Shown here in pieces: positions 1 through 14,197 of a DNA stretch of 64,000 nt. Under the pieces are notes generated by a model. That model did not search any database and was not told the origin of the DNA. It saw nothing but the letters and a program-made list of their open reading frames with translations. This DNA comes from Rotaria socialis (Eukaryota; Rotifera; Eurotatoria; Philodinida; Philodinidae): positions 1 through 64,000 of the forward strand of contig CAJNYU010001437.1 of assembly GCA_905331475.1 (NCBI GenBank). Reading direction: 5' to 3'. Position 1 is the first letter of the stretch; every line of letters begins with the position of its first letter. The position numbers and the translations under genes are program-made.

Positions 1-3000
1 TTTAAACCCGAAATCCGATTCCGATCCAATGAAAAATTATTTTAAGATTTAACAGGCTCTAGTGGTGAGGCAGTCTGAGGGCTGAGCCCCAGCAACCTAC
101 AACTTCTGGTTACGCCGCTACTCCATAGAGATGTATATGTTCTAAGCTTGAAAATATCTCTTCTCCTTAGATATTGATTTTGCAAATCTGTAACGAGATA
201 GCTTATGTTGTACAACCTGTTTCAATAAGAGCGAGAAATTTCATTCTAGATAATATGCTTTGTTTGGTCTTTTGCCATCAAGAGATAATCTTGGTTTGTT
301 GAATAAAAGTAGACTACCGATTTTAACATCCGTGTTGTTGCATCTCGTTTAAAACGCTACAATGCGTCTACTTAAGTTAGTTTTTTTCATAAATGACAAT
401 GAATTAGAAATATGACAAAAATTATTTGTTATTCAATGGCAGTGACATATATTTTTCACTAGAAAATAACGGAAATTATATACTGAATATCTTCATTTGA
501 TGGTAAACAATTTTGACTATGAAAGCAACTAAATGAACGCATATTTATGAGTCAATGAAAAGTATTTTATACTAAAGGGACAGCTTTACAATTCATTATT
601 GTTGATAGAAAAGAAAAAGAAATCAACAAAGGGTTACATAAAATGTGCGGCGTCGATTAGCGACTAAAGATGAAGAGAAATAATTTTTTAAAAGTTCATT
701 ACAACATGTGATTCTAATAAAGTGAAACAAGATTAACAGTCTGAATATTTAGGATCACAAATGCCAAAATTTCAATTTTGAGAATGCGAAGTAAGAAACT
801 TTCATCTAAATAAACATGAAGTAGTTTTGTAAGTCTTTCGTGGTAGGTTTTTTGTAATCTATCTCTGTTCAGAAGATTGGATAAAAGTTGTTATTTCTTG
901 TCGAAACATGTCATTTACTGAAAAACTTCTATTGTGTTAGCCTAAAACAATAGCATTGAACAATATTTAATGCAATGCGAAGCATTCAAAGTCAGCATTT
1001 TTGTGACGCCATGACCTCAAGAACGGAATTTCGCCTGATACGCGTTGAAACGGTTTTAGTAACATTAAGATCTCTATATGCTACAAAATTTGTCCGATTT
1101 CTCCTGTCGAATTTGGTTTGAGCAAAGTAAAATATGGATCATATTTTTCAGTTAGCCGATTCCATATAGTGAGACTAGGCGTTGATTTAGCCATGATTAC
1201 AACGTTGACGATTAAATTCATAAATTTTACTAAATCTTGAAAATTCCTTTGCTTAAAAATAAATAAATATTTAATATTCAATCATTCAAATAAAAAGTCG
1301 AATATGTTTTCTTATTCATGCTGACTTTTATGAATGTAAACAATTTACACTTAAAATACAATCGGTCTTATTTCATATGATTCTGAATGTATCATTCTCG
1401 TAAATTTGAAACGAATTTATTATAGAATCGATATCCTTTGTTTATATTACTATGTCATGTAAAACGTGAATTGCCTGAATAGAACGAGCATGAGAAAATA
1501 AATCAGCGTTGAAAACATCGCTGCTGTTAAAATGAGACAAAATACTAGTGGTAACACTATCTAATTTCAAGGCCAACGGATGTTGAATATGTTATAGGCT
1601 TTTCTCGGTTGTCAATTTTTCGTGAAAATGAATAATACAATCAGATAAAAACCTTCGTCTTGTTTACTGTTTGTGAAATGATCAACGCTTTCATTTTCAA
1701 ATTAATATATTTAGTTTTCTTTTCTATAACGAAAATTTTAATAAAAAGATTCAGCAGAATTTGATTCAAATGCAGCTTACATTGCTCAGATTATATAAAT
1801 ACAAAATTTCATGAAGCTAAACAACGTGAAATACTTCGATTAAGACCATTGGCTACGCGAAGTTTCTGGTCACTTAAGTAATTGTATATTTTAGAAAAAA
1901 ACAAAGGAATGAGACTTGTTTGAAGTGATCTAAATTGAAAAATAAAATATATCTCTGCTCATAGTTTGAAATTAATGGAGTGTGGAAATACAATCATGAA
2001 AACGATGCATCTAGCTTTTTGAAATATGAAATACTTTCAGGCATATTCATTAATACCCTAGAACTATACTAATCGTCATACGAATTCATAGATTTTGATA
2101 TTTTACCCATTGTCTGTTTTTCTTATTATGCAAGTAGAGAATCTAGAATTCAACTGAATTTTAATAAACATGTTTGTTAAAATGTGATTCTCTAATTCTA
2201 AGTAGGTCGTTTTCTGTTTGATGGTATATTGATTTTATTCAGTTCTTATTCGAGTTCTCAGGACAAAAACTAGTCCTTATTATTGGTAATTTCATGAAAC
2301 AATCAAGTATGAAAGTATTTGCAAGCGCATGTCACAGGCATCAGATAACAGAAAATTGTTGATTAAAACGTATAATGATAATTGGTTGAATTTGCTGTGC
2401 TTTTTATTCTGCTTCTTGATTATGCAATAATTGTTGGATGAGCATTGATAATCCAGGATTGTGACTTGGTAGTGGAAGGGCTAACGTAAGATTGCATCAT
2501 TTGGTTTACGGATTGAAACAAAAAAAAATAGTAATGATATATGTGAACGTCGAATATTTATGTGCTCATTGAAGCAAAGGCGAACGTAAATCTTGAAGCC
2601 AACTGGTGAGGAATACAATGGAGGTAAATAAACTGATGCTTGTCTGTACTGTTCATTCCAATTCTTCTCATAATACACGCTGGTGTCTGTGATCTTTCTA
2701 TGATAAATTAGAGTTACGGTTTGTGACTCAAAATGATGTGTTAAACGAATATAGTTTAATTCATACATCATAGAAAAAGTATCGAGTGACATTATGAAGA
2801 TCTTGTGTCTCTTCTACGATTAAACACCATTAAGTAGTTTTGATGTAATTTTGAATTTTCCATTTCCACCTATTTCCAATGTTAGAAATTCTAAAATAAA
2901 TATGGCACAAAATGGTGATGCTGAGCGAATTAGCAAGTTGTTACTTTGAACATCACAACGAGAAAGAACCTTGTCAATGAGGAAAAAATTGTTCTCTTGT

Positions 3001-5028
3001 AATTTTCAGTTCAATATCACTGATATTTAAAACAATTAAATGATTACTTACCAATACTTCGATTTAAATGAAGTAATGAAGAATGCTATCTACTTAATGT
3101 TTGAATTTCACCAACAAGAATATTTATCGTTTGATAAATTTCTTACACTTGCTAACTCTAATTTATGTATCGTTACAATTATTTGTTGATAAATAGCATT
3201 CGCATAGTATTTTGGGAATTGAGTTCGACAAACTTCAACAGGTTCGCTTATTCAAGTTGATGTAATAATTGTTATAAAAATGATAATCGAAAAAAATGTA
3301 TTTTTTACATTATAACCAGCAACTATTTCATCCTATTAAAATATCATATTTTTCCATAACAGTCGTTGTCTTTCTGGTAGTCGCATAAGATACCTTCGAC
3401 TTATACAACTTCTCTGTTTTTTTATTCAACGAATTCTCTCAGTAAACAAAGTGCAGGCATTTTTGTTTGTACTGATCATGTCCTATCATTGAATTGAATT
3501 GAATTGAATTGAATTGAATTGAATTTTTCTCCACAAAAATCACATATTGGATTAGTAATTACATTTAATTTTAAGATGCTCGTAAAATAATAATTCGTCA
3601 AATGTATTCACATTGTAATTAAATTAGATATTATTAAGTATGTTCTTTTTGTTCTACTTCGTAATTCTTAAATACATACTCACGACCAAGCAGTATCCTC
3701 AAAGAAAACAAATTAGCTTTTGAGTATAAAATAACATAATGCCACTGGTTTTGTTCAAGCCATTCTGTGAATTCGAATATATCCCGTGATGAAAAACATC
3801 TAATATTCAAATGAGACCAACATATATTACATCGACGATGTTCGCATGACAGTTTACATGATTTTCGTAAAATCAGATTACTAATCGACAAATGTACAAT
3901 CCATCGATAGTATTTTTGCTTTCTACATCAAAACCAATCATTATTGAGCGAATACTGTAAAGTTAAAATGTTTCTCTGATCTCTATTTGCATCGTTTTCA
4001 ATTTTTTGCATCAATAGAATATAAGTTTCGGCCTATATTTTCATTCTGTTTTTGTGTACTTATTGTATAGTTATGAATAGATTGTATTGAAACATTTGAC
4101 AGGTCTTCATTTCATATTCAGACAAGTTAACTATTTTGAAAGAACTATTTCTTAACGACCTGCTGCTTTTATTGAGTATTAAAATCTGATTTATGTTGAC
4201 AATTGTTGAATTTATACTGAAATACACGTTTCTGCTAAAAAGGCATTAAAATGTAAAATTCGAATGTCAAACGTACGATGAACACGCAGTGAAAACTTTC
4301 AAAATTGAGGTAGTTTTTCGTGAATATCCTCCTAAAATTGATTATTGCAACCTACATAAAATCATGAAATCCGCGGGTTTGGTCAGTTTATAATTTTCTA
4401 TCGAAGAACATTTGAAGGCTCTATCTGTCATTTATCTCTGCGGAATTATAAAAATAGAAAGAAAGGTAAAAATTGAAAATTTGGAATAAGTTTTTCAAAT
4501 TAAAATTTGGTTTTCACCACTCAATTTTTCTTTTAAATACTACCCTTTCAATGCTGAATCCGATTCTGAAATCAAAAAATGTGCTCTGAAACTCAGTTCC
4601 ATCAAAATCTCACTTTTTTTCATTTCTTAAAGCTGAAAAATCTTGGTTTTTTGGAAATTTCACTTGCGAGGCTTGTACAGAAACTTTTCTCTAAAATATA
4701 AGAAGAGCATCTCAGAAAACGCTTTAGAATTGGAGGACAACTCATGGCAATCAGTCGTTCTCAAAATACTCTACATCAACTTTCGAATGCGGACGCCTGT
4801 TGTGGGCCCGTTACCTAAGCAACTAACTGAATTATATATCTATAAGTAGATAGAAATTTGATAATGGTGCTGATAAGTCTAAATTTCGCTCTATGAACGC
4901 GTTAAAAGGAACCTCTTGGGTGTACATGGTCACATTTCGACCCATCACATGTATTTTGAGAACAAAAGTCCTATAAGAATTCGTTTGAGGATACCATGTC
5001 CTTTAGTCAAAACGTAGCTTATGGAGCT
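1..5028. other. Gene-poor AT-rich region
   Basis: I find no convincing coding exon in this stretch. Open frames are short, biased to Ile/Lys/Phe/Asn, and lack splice-compatible continuation. A minus-strand open frame at 3634-3891 has a somewhat protein-like composition with several cysteines, but I recognise no family. At the left edge (about 60-122) the reverse complement reads like the end of a hAT-type element (GCGGCGTAACCAGAAG), possibly a truncated MITE; this is weak. A pentanucleotide microsatellite lies at about 3489-3524. Confidence 0.5.
3489..3524. repeat. (TTGAA)n microsatellite
   Basis: About seven perfect tandem copies of a GAATT/TTGAA pentamer in otherwise unstructured AT-rich DNA. 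Confidence 0.9.
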
Positions 5029-5215
5029 CTGTGAGTGTTCGTAGGAGTAATTTGGGTGCTATTAAGCTTTTAAAATGGACCTCTTGGGCATATATGGTCA
5101 AATTTAATCGATCTCGTGTTTTCAGAGAAAAAGTCCTATAAGGATTTATTCTAGGATACCATGTCCTTTGGTCAAAATGTAGCTTATGGAGTTCTGTGGG
5201 TGTTCATAAGAAAAA
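4900..5215. repeat. Two diverged 168-bp tandem units
   Basis: The stretch beginning ACCTCTTGGG at 4911 recurs at 5079 with a period of 168 bp. Both units carry the same succession of blocks: ATGGTCA, AGTCCTATAA, GGATACCATGTCCTTT, GTCAAAA.GTAGCTTATGGAG and CTGTG.GTGTTC. They differ by many substitutions, so this is an old tandem duplication. No coding potential is seen. Confidence 0.75.
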
Positions 5216-5415
5216 TTTTAAGGTGTTTGCGTAGGCTATAACAGAGATTCTGGGTGTTCGTGTTGAGAGGGGTCATTTTTAGTCTTTGTTGGCAGTTTTT
5301 TTCATTATTGCTCCTAGAAAATGGATGTTCGTGAATATAATTCTACGCGCTGTGGGTGTTCGTAAAGATGACTTATATGCGATCTCACAAACTTGGCTGT
5401 TCGTGCTGTTCGCGT
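5029..5415. repeat. Short dispersed motif TGGGTGTTCGT, about six copies
   Basis: Variants of CTGTGGGTGTTCGTAA occur near 5029, 5194, 5250, 5320, 5350 and 5393 within 400 bp. The first two belong to the 168-bp tandem units. The later ones suggest the array was once longer and has decayed. Confidence 0.5.
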
Positions 5416-5422
5416 AAATTAG

Positions 5423-5640
5423 TAATACCAGGCCCAATGGGTCCCTATGCTTAGTAAAAGTGATTTTTTCGACCCTATGAAAACACAGTTTGCCCGGATA
5501 GATCATCGTGATTTTTTCGCCACAAACATAATTCAATGACCTCTTTCCAATAAAACTATTTTTGGCTTGAAATTCTGCAGTAAAAAACGGTCGAAAGAAC
5601 CACTTTTAGTAAGCATAGGGACCCATTGGGCCCGGTATTG
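5423..5640. mobile_element. Foldback element with ~50-bp inverted ends
   Basis: The left arm (5423-5473) contains GGCCCAATGGGTCCCTATGC. The right arm (5589-5640) carries its reverse complement, GCATAGGGACCCATTGGGCC. The pairing extends over about 50 bp per arm with a few mismatches and leaves a loop of about 115 bp. There is no open frame inside. It could be a MITE or a simple inverted duplication; no target-site duplication is clear. Confidence 0.6.
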
Positions 5641-6858
5641 GCTTATTGTCGATGGCAAAACATTATTTGGTTCAAAATTTTTTCATATATTTTGATAGAG
5701 AAAAAGATTCTGCGTCGAATGCGTCTATTCTCAAAGAGTTTTAGGGGAATATTAATGACCGTATTGGCCAAAAACGGGTTTTTAGGTCTATCTTAAAGGC
5801 TCAATATTTTTCTTATTACTCTATGAATTTTGAAAAATAATACGATATTCATAATCAGCACACAGAGATCTATTGAATTGTAAGAATCATAAATTAAGCG
5901 AAGGCAAAAAATGTTTTTCGAAGACCTGAGGGGGACCCCAGCCTCGAAAAATTGACTTGTCATGAAATCTAAAATAAAGTGGTGGAAAACGATCAGAATC
6001 CATCGTACTAATAAAATGAATATTGGTTTCAGTTCTATGTACAGTCATACACAAAGTTTCGTGGATGTATCGTAATTAGGGAAAAAAATAGCTGGGCGTC
6101 GTTATTAAGGAAATTTTTTTAAAAATCAATTTAGGATATCTTCTCATTAGATTTTGCAATCCATTAAAACAAAGTCAGTTTTTCGTGAACCGCTAGATAA
6201 TAGTAGAGTTCAATCCGCTCTACAAAATTGTCTAATAGACCTCGCCTCGATTTCTCATAGAAAACGTGAAAAAAGCCTTTTTTTCTTCAAAAGTAGCTTT
6301 TCGCTTATATTTTGCTGGAGCGTCGTTATTAAGGTGAATAATTTAGCTGGCCGTCGTTATTAGGGAATCGATACTTATTAGCGACAGTTGCAGCTCTTCT
6401 TCGTAGACCGCTAATTTCTCCTCGATAATAAGTCAGTAAAAGGAAATTTATATACCATTGGAAAGAGGAGAGTCCAAGGATCACCAAATATAAAAATATG
6501 TCTCAGGCAAAATCGAGATTTAGGCAAAATTAAACCAGAGTTTTACAAATTTAAATTAGTATAACATTTACTAAAACATTTATAAACTTGTTGAGATAAC
6601 TCCGATTTCTACTAAGCAAACTGAACCGAAATTTGAATAATAAATCTGAATAGTTCAATAGGGCTTTCCTAATACAAATCGGATACTTTTCAAAATGATG
6701 TAGAGTTCGCTAGTCTTTTCTATTGAAAATCACATATTGTTTAGGAAAAAAAAGAAGAGAAAAGAATTCGAAAAAAAATCATCTTTTTATATCTATATGA
6801 GTTATTAACAGAGTTGATAAATCCACTCGTTTCACTTGATGTTGACGAAAATGTTTAT
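5641..6858. other. Non-coding, with short direct repeats
   Basis: I see no gene here. The phrase GCGTCGTTATTAAGG recurs at about 6095, 6319 and (as CGTCGTTATTAGGGA) 6350, suggesting a decayed repeat. Other open frames are short and unconvincing. Confidence 0.4.
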
Positions 6859-7174
6859 TAGGGATGCAACGGTGACGATCAAAAACCGCTCCACCGTCAC
6901 CGTTTCACCGCTTGAGACCGGCGAAACGGTGGAGCGGTGCACGGTTGGACCGGGGAGCGGTGAAACGGTGGACGGGGCCCGGTTCACCGGTGAAAGCCGG
7001 AAAGACTACAAAACACCTACGGTGAAGGCCGGTGCTACCAGATCACACTGATAGAGATATCTCTGAATCTTAGAAAAAACCGGCCTTCGCCGTAGGTGTT
7101 TCGTAGTCTTTCCGGCTTTCACCGGTCTCAAGCGGTGGAACGGTGAACGATTAATCGTCACCGTTGCATCCCTA
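6859..7174. mobile_element. 316-bp hairpin MITE, hAT-like ends
   Basis: Perfect 21-bp terminal inverted repeats begin TAGGGATGCAACGGTGACGA (6859-6879) and are mirrored at 7154-7174. Inside, further long arms pair, for example GTGAAAGCCGGAAAGACTAC on the left with GTAGTCTTTCCGGCTTTCAC on the right. The whole element can therefore fold into one long hairpin. Its GC content is far above the surroundings. There is no transposase frame. Flanking 8-mers (atgtttat / cctttaat) do not form a clean target duplication. The termini resemble hAT superfamily ends, which is an inference. Confidence 0.8.
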
Positions 7175-7552
7175 CCTTTAATCGCTCAATAATTACTTCT
7201 GCATTCATTAAGTTACAAAACCTATAAAAGTAAAAACATTTCTCTGAATCATTGCTATCAAAAATATTTTTCTCCCTTTTTTATATTCACATTTTTTTTC
7301 GTTCAATAACTGATGTCAAATCAGATGATTCATTTGTTTTCAGTCAGCTGATCCTCATTGTAAGCCATTGCTATGCTCAAGCAGAACGTATGAAGATCGA
7401 TTTTCTCTTCACATACATATCTCGTTCTTATTACTATTAGATGAGCACTTCTTCAAGCTTAATTTCTTTATTAAAACCGAACAAAGTAAAATCTTAGCTT
7501 TAGGAAACTTCTTAGCGTCACATTGATCTCTTTTAACAGTTATATTGTCTGC
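7175..7552. other. Short intergenic stretch, nothing recognised
   Basis: AT-rich spacer between the hairpin element and the 3' end of the minus-strand dioxygenase gene. No exon or repeat is recognised. It should contain the 3' UTR of that gene. Confidence 0.4.
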
Positions 7553-8745
7553 TTAAGTTGCAAGACCAAAGAGCTTTCTACCCAGCGGAGTTATGTCCGT
7601 CTCTGGATCAATATTAACGGCTTGTAGCTTCACCATAATTGTTTTACTTCGTTTTTCTGCTCTCTCTGGTGTCATAGCTGGATGATCAACGGGAAACATC
7701 TTGAAAAATTGAGCGTATCGAGGGCGCGCACTGCAATTCGCTCGCGACCCATGCATTGTTCGTTGATCCCATAGAATAGCTGAACCGGCACGACTGGATA
7801 TGTGACAAGCAGCATCATATAACTCTGGAATGTACTTTCTGCCAATCATTATAAACTGATTGTAGTGTCCATAAATATTAAGCATCTCTCTATGATCAGC
7901 AGCCCATTGTGGTAAATATTTGTGAAAACCAGGAACTAACCAGAATCCACCATCTTCTTCCAGATTATCGGCAAGATTGACAAGACCTTGTACATGCAGT
8001 TCACCGACTTTGGCACACCCGGGCTCATTATTCTCGGTGATCCAGTCATCATCAGAATCATAGTTTAGCTCACCGAGAACTTCCAGTTGTTTCGAATTGT
8101 CTTCTTCTAAAGTGCATAAACAAAGCAAACAACAAACTATTGAGTATCCGAAAAGACATGAGAACAAACCGTCAATATAAAGCCATGGATTCATATCTAA
8201 ATGTAAATTGGTCATCGTGGAACGTTCAGGATGTTTTTTAGCAGGTCGAAACATTCCGTAACGATCTTGATTCACCAGAAGATTTTCTGTTCCAAGTACA
8301 CTTGCAAAAGCAGTATGAAGAGCTGGTGTCTGCCGATTGAGTAAGATTTGACGAGTCCACAGACTAGCGCCACCAATGATACCTTCGTGTACAATGCCTG
8401 TTCTACTCCAAATTCTACAGTAATACGGTAGATTAAATTCATATGAAAAATATTAACAAGACTGAATATAACATACTCGGGAGTCCAAAGTTGTTCGTCA
8501 TTTCGCACAGGCTGTCTCACGAAGGATTCGATTACATTCCAAATGTCTGAGATAGTATCGTTACATTGTTCTGGTGTGTAGACATTTGCAATCACTACGA
8601 AACCGTATTTTTCGAAAAACGTACGTGCTTCAGTAGCTTCAGGACAGTTGTAGCTTGACAACGTGAAAGATTTGACGAACCCATCAGAATCTCTTGGTAT
8701 AACAGGAGATTGAAATTTGGTAGTTGAAGCCATCATGTGACCCAA
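7553..8745 (-). CDS. PhyH-family Fe(II)/2-oxoglutarate dioxygenase
   Basis: Three exons (8745-8477, 8414-8170, 8106-7553) separated by introns of 62 and 63 bp give a 355-aa protein. The phytanoyl-CoA dioxygenase fold is indicated by the iron ligands His161 and Asp163 (LHLDMNPW) and the distal His near residue 290 (TMHGSRAN). The Arg about nine residues further on (SARPRY) is expected to bind 2-oxoglutarate. Both introns are needed: the first resolves a frame change and the second removes an in-frame hydrophobic insertion absent from the family pattern. There is no signal peptide, so the enzyme is probably cytosolic. The substrate cannot be read from sequence; family members hydroxylate lipids, alkaloids or other small molecules. 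A pyrimidine-rich AG precedes the start by 8 bp. An ATG three codons downstream is an alternative start. Confidence 0.85.
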
Positions 8746-9675
8746 GATCGAGTCTTAGTAAAGAAAAATGAAATTGTATGAGAAACTTGAAGAGGATGAC
8801 AGTAAACAATTTTGTTATTGCTGATAGGAAAGTGAAGGTTGAAGCACTAAATAGGTTGGTCTTGCACAAGTGAGAAATATTGCATGTTTTACGCCATGTG
8901 CTGAAATTACGAAGGCATGAGAGAACAGAGAAAGAATCAAGGTATGATTCATGCCTTAGATAAAATTCAAAATTGGAAATAACCTTTCCGCTTATAACTA
9001 TATGCAATAAAGATACAGAGTCTATATAAAACTATTAATGGGTCGTATAATCGAGACTAATGTTTGGTTGTAAATATCGTTGTTACGAATATTTGTTTTC
9101 GCAATAAATATTTCATCGTCTCGTTGTTTTTCATTCCTATCAGATCAAATTCAAGTATATCTTTTTTTGTTTCGTTTTTGCTATTGATGGTTTCTGTATC
9201 AGTAGCAAATTGCTTTAAGCACGTTTTTAGCAGTCGAAGAGTCCACTTTGAAAAAATTAAAATTCAGTACGAATCGATAGAGGTAAAGCGAATCTTTTTC
9301 TCAAGATGGAAATGATTTTTAATTAGCAAGCTAAGTAACAAGAGTATTTTTTTTGAAATATACATACTCATAGCAAATCTTACGTGTAAGTATGGCGGTG
9401 CGGATGTGGTTCTTGATATTTGTGAGAAACGACTGATACCTACAACCACAACCAATTCTTTTTTCGTCTAGACTTTAGGTCATAGTTTGCAAATAACTTT
9501 AAGTCTAAAACTACAATTCAGATATTGGCACTCGACAGTTTGATTTCTTTTGTGAGTTAAAAATACAGTTCAGCGCATAAATATCATTTGATGTTTATCA
9601 TCCTGGAATTTCATTTTTTTTTATGAAAGACAATTATTGTTTTTTATAAATATTATTTTTTATGTCAATATGAAG
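8746..9675. other. Intergenic, no gene recognised
   Basis: Region upstream of the dioxygenase gene and downstream of the homeobox gene. Open frames are short and low-complexity. It presumably holds the dioxygenase promoter and the 3' UTR of the homeobox gene. Confidence 0.4.
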
Positions 9676-10534
9676 TTACTGTAATAAACTTTCAATATGA
9701 TATTTCAATGAGTTTGGACGCCATTTCGATTGTTCATCATTAGTAGAAAAATTGTATATTGATGAATCGGCTTTGAAGTGCTGTTCATTGTTCAATGCAT
9801 AGGACGACATTCGACCGAGTGATGATAATTGATGACACATTAAAGTCGATGATGTCTGTATTATTGGTGCGTCTTAATAATATTAGAAAATGAAAAACAA
9901 CAAAAAAAAACAATATGAAAAAAAAATAAAAATCACCTGTATTTTTAATATTGACCATTATCGGATCATGTTTTAAGTTCGATTCATCATCCTCATCGTC
10001 GTCGTCACTTGATTGAATATCGTTGACAACCGTTGTTAGTTTTTTGGACGTATCAATTAGTATTTTTTGTTTCTTCCGATATTTGGCTCGCCGATTTTTA
10101 AACCAGACCTATATTAAAGCGTATTTTATTTTTACACATACTCTTAAAAAGAATATTTTCGGTTTACTTGAACACGAGCTTCAGGTAGATTTGTATAAAG
10201 AGCAAGTTTTTCTCGCACGACAACATCAGGATAGTGAGTTTTAACAAAACATCGTTCTAATGCATGTAACTGTTGGCTTGTAAAAGCCGTACGAGATCGA
10301 CGCTGTTTACGTGGATGCCGAGAATCGAGAAGGAATTCTAGAATTGATTTCGCATGATGTCAAAAAAGCGAAAAATACTTTTATTTTATCAATACCCGTA
10401 AATCGATCAGGCGATCCATGAAAAAATGGAAACGATGTCATAACATTCGTATTGGCTGACGGTATGAGTGGATGGACAAATGATGATAATGATGGATACG
10501 GTGGGACAGGATAGTTTGATGTATAAGGATGCAT
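9676..10534 (-). CDS. dmbx: Dmbx-like paired-class homeobox transcription factor
   Basis: Four exons (10534-10396, 10337-10168, 10108-9937, 9872-9676) with introns of 58, 59 and 64 bp encode 225 aa. The homeodomain spans residues 58-117. It has Arg5 and Phe8, and helix 3 reads [16 protein letters not shown], giving Lys at position 50 and Asn at 51. The block [18 protein letters not shown] is diagnostic of Dmbx (diencephalon/mesencephalon homeobox). An intron falls between homeodomain residues 46 and 47, a common site in paired-like genes. The region before the homeodomain is Pro/Ser/Tyr-rich. After it comes an acidic Asp/Glu/Ser stretch and a C-terminus ending in a short helix-like segment. 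It is a nuclear DNA-binding regulator, expected to act in anterior neural patterning. The ATG at 10534 is the first in this frame, but a further 5' exon cannot be excluded. Confidence 0.9.
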
Positions 10535-13004
10535 GTGCTCTTTGTAATTTGTTTTCAATAGTATGTAATGAATAATCGATAGGAAAAAAGTTAATCACTA
10601 TTCGACTGACTGATCTTTTCCTTGTGCGTGTGTGTGTTGCTTCTTTGTTTTCTCTCTTCTAATTCTTTACTATAAATCCGTTGTGCAATTAAAATTATTC
10701 GATAACATTTTCTCGGATCTCGATGATGCGCCGAACGTGCCGTCATTTATATCATTTTATTCACATACATGTTCGTTCTTTCAATCATTCATTGACCAAT
10801 TCTACTTGAAAAGAAATCATGAACAGCAACGGTAACAACAACAACAACAACAACAGCTAAACATCCGCTTGATTATGTTGTAATTATTACATAACTGATT
10901 TCTCTATGAATAATAACAAGCACGTGTGACAAGAGGCTCAATTTTGTTCTGTTTCTTCTTTTTTGACAATTGACAATTACTACACGTGCTTATAGAGGGT
11001 TCGTTTTTTATTTTTCGTAGCTTTCTTTTTTTTTGTACTCCTGTTACTGTGTTCTATACAATTAATCCAGGACGAGAAAAAGGATGTGTCCTCTCTATTA
11101 TTGATAATCCTCAAGTGTTGTTTGACACGTTTTGTCAATAGAAAGACAAGAGATTGTTTTGACTTATTGAGATATATAGATATATGCATACGTGTATATA
11201 TTATACATCTAAGACATGTATAAGAGATGATAGAAGATTTTGATTGATAAATAAAGGATAAGAAAAAAGCCCTTTGTCTTTTTTTTTTGAAAAGTAAGAA
11301 TCTAAATCACACACATTTACTTAAACATGTAAGCATTTAGAATGAAAGCATCTAAAACAAACGAACAGGAAATAGGTTTATAGTGGCTAACATATATTCT
11401 AATGATCTTTTTGTCGTTTCATAGAGTATGAAAGGCCATTGAGCTTCAAAAATTAAATATAAAAATCGATACTAAATGGTTTTCGATTGTGATTTGCTTG
11501 GAAATAGAAGTATAAAGATTAAAGGTTAACGGCATGGGAAATTTCTAAAATTTTTCCAAATGAATTTTAGCAGCGTGCGAACGAGATCTCGCTACATGAA
11601 ATGCATTTTGTTTTCGAAGAGTAGGACAATAGAAACAAAATTTTCTGTTATACTATTCGATTCAATTCGTAGAAAATTTGAAAAAAAAACGTTCTTTAAT
11701 CCAGCAACATTTATTCAATTCATAGAGCAGACGAGTCTTTTAAGTGTGTGATTGATTTGAACTGTTTTTTCGATTTACACTGATGTTATAAATCTAGTGT
11801 TCAATTGAAATAGATAGATTTCTTCTAGGATGAAATTAGAATCCTGTAGAACACACTGCTTCAAATCAGTCTATTGAATGTACTAATTAATCATGCTGAG
11901 AATAAAATTGCGAGTACACTCATAACATTCTCTAGATCATTCTACTTAGCGATAGTATTGTTTTCTTCCGACTTACCTCTATTGCTTCGCTCATACATAA
12001 TTCAATCTCATCTCCAAAGAGTTGTGCACGAACAAAATTTCTTAGTTGAAGGCTTCTTTTTTTCTCGGAACATTGTACAAAAAAATTGAAGTGCAATTTA
12101 TTAGAAGCACTTCTGGCCTTTGAATAGCTTTATTCCATTAGAACATATAGAGAAATCTTTAATTCATCTAAAAACGATCTACACTATGACCTCAAATGGG
12201 CAATGTCGATTCGATGCTTCTCTTCATTGTTCAATCAAAATCATCAATACAATTTCGAGAATAAAAAAAAACTATATTCACTATTCTACTAATATATATA
12301 TATATATATAGTGCTTTGCAGATAAACAATCGATTTATTTAGCAGAATCTTTTTTTTCAATCGGAGTTGCTTCCACTTACATAATTGAATTCAAACAACA
12401 AGTTTTCTTCTTTTTTCTTTGATAAAAAGAAATCTTCGTCCGTCTAGAATATCATTACTTTCAAATACACGGAAAAATTAAACCAGACAACAAGTGCAAC
12501 AATCATCTATATTGACTAAGCACCAACGACATTTCCTGTTCTCTTGCTTTTTCTTCATTATTCGTTCTCGAAACGTACAGTGCACTTGTCCCATTATCAT
12601 TATTCTTGAATGAATAGACTACTCAATAACATTCTTAGCTTTTTCGTCAATCTATTCTTACTGATTTTTTTCTTCTTTATAGGCAAACTCATTCGACTTG
12701 AGTTCATAAATCACTTTGCATATCCGGATTGTTCATAGAATGAACAACATTTTGATAATTAAGTACCGGATGGCTATATCTTTCGTCTATTGAAACAAAT
12801 GTCACAAAGATCGGAAAAAGAAAAGAAGAAAAAAAACTTTTTCATTGGATAACCAATTGATTTTTTAAAGCTGTGATTGGCTAATGTTTACATTAAGTAG
12901 AAAAAAAAAGGAAAATATCGAGTAAGCAGAAATCTTGCCATCAAACTTGAACTACAGTAGTCTATTTTACCGATCGTACATTCGAAGAACAGTAGAGCAC
13001 GATT
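10535..13004. other. Shared 2.5-kb upstream region of two divergent transcription-factor genes
   Basis: No coding exon is recognised between the minus-strand homeobox gene and the plus-strand zinc-finger gene. It contains a (CAA)n run near 10833-10855 and a short (AT)n at about 12291-12310. The length is large compared with other gaps, as expected for regulatory DNA of developmental genes. I could not identify individual binding sites. Confidence 0.45.
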
Positions 13005-14116
<1,112 letters not shown>

Positions 14117-14197
14117 TGTTCTAGTCAAAAAAATACAAAACGTTCTTTTTTTTCTTCTTTCAATTTAAATCAAATTTTGTAGTTGTTTAGTTGAATA

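Noticed and set aside
3634..3891. Minus-strand open frame with several cysteines
   Set aside because: Composition is mildly protein-like, but no family, splice sites or neighbouring exons were found.
6859..7051. Plus-strand open frame rich in Thr/Gly/Val inside the hairpin element
   Set aside because: It is a by-product of the GC-rich inverted arms, with no transposase features.
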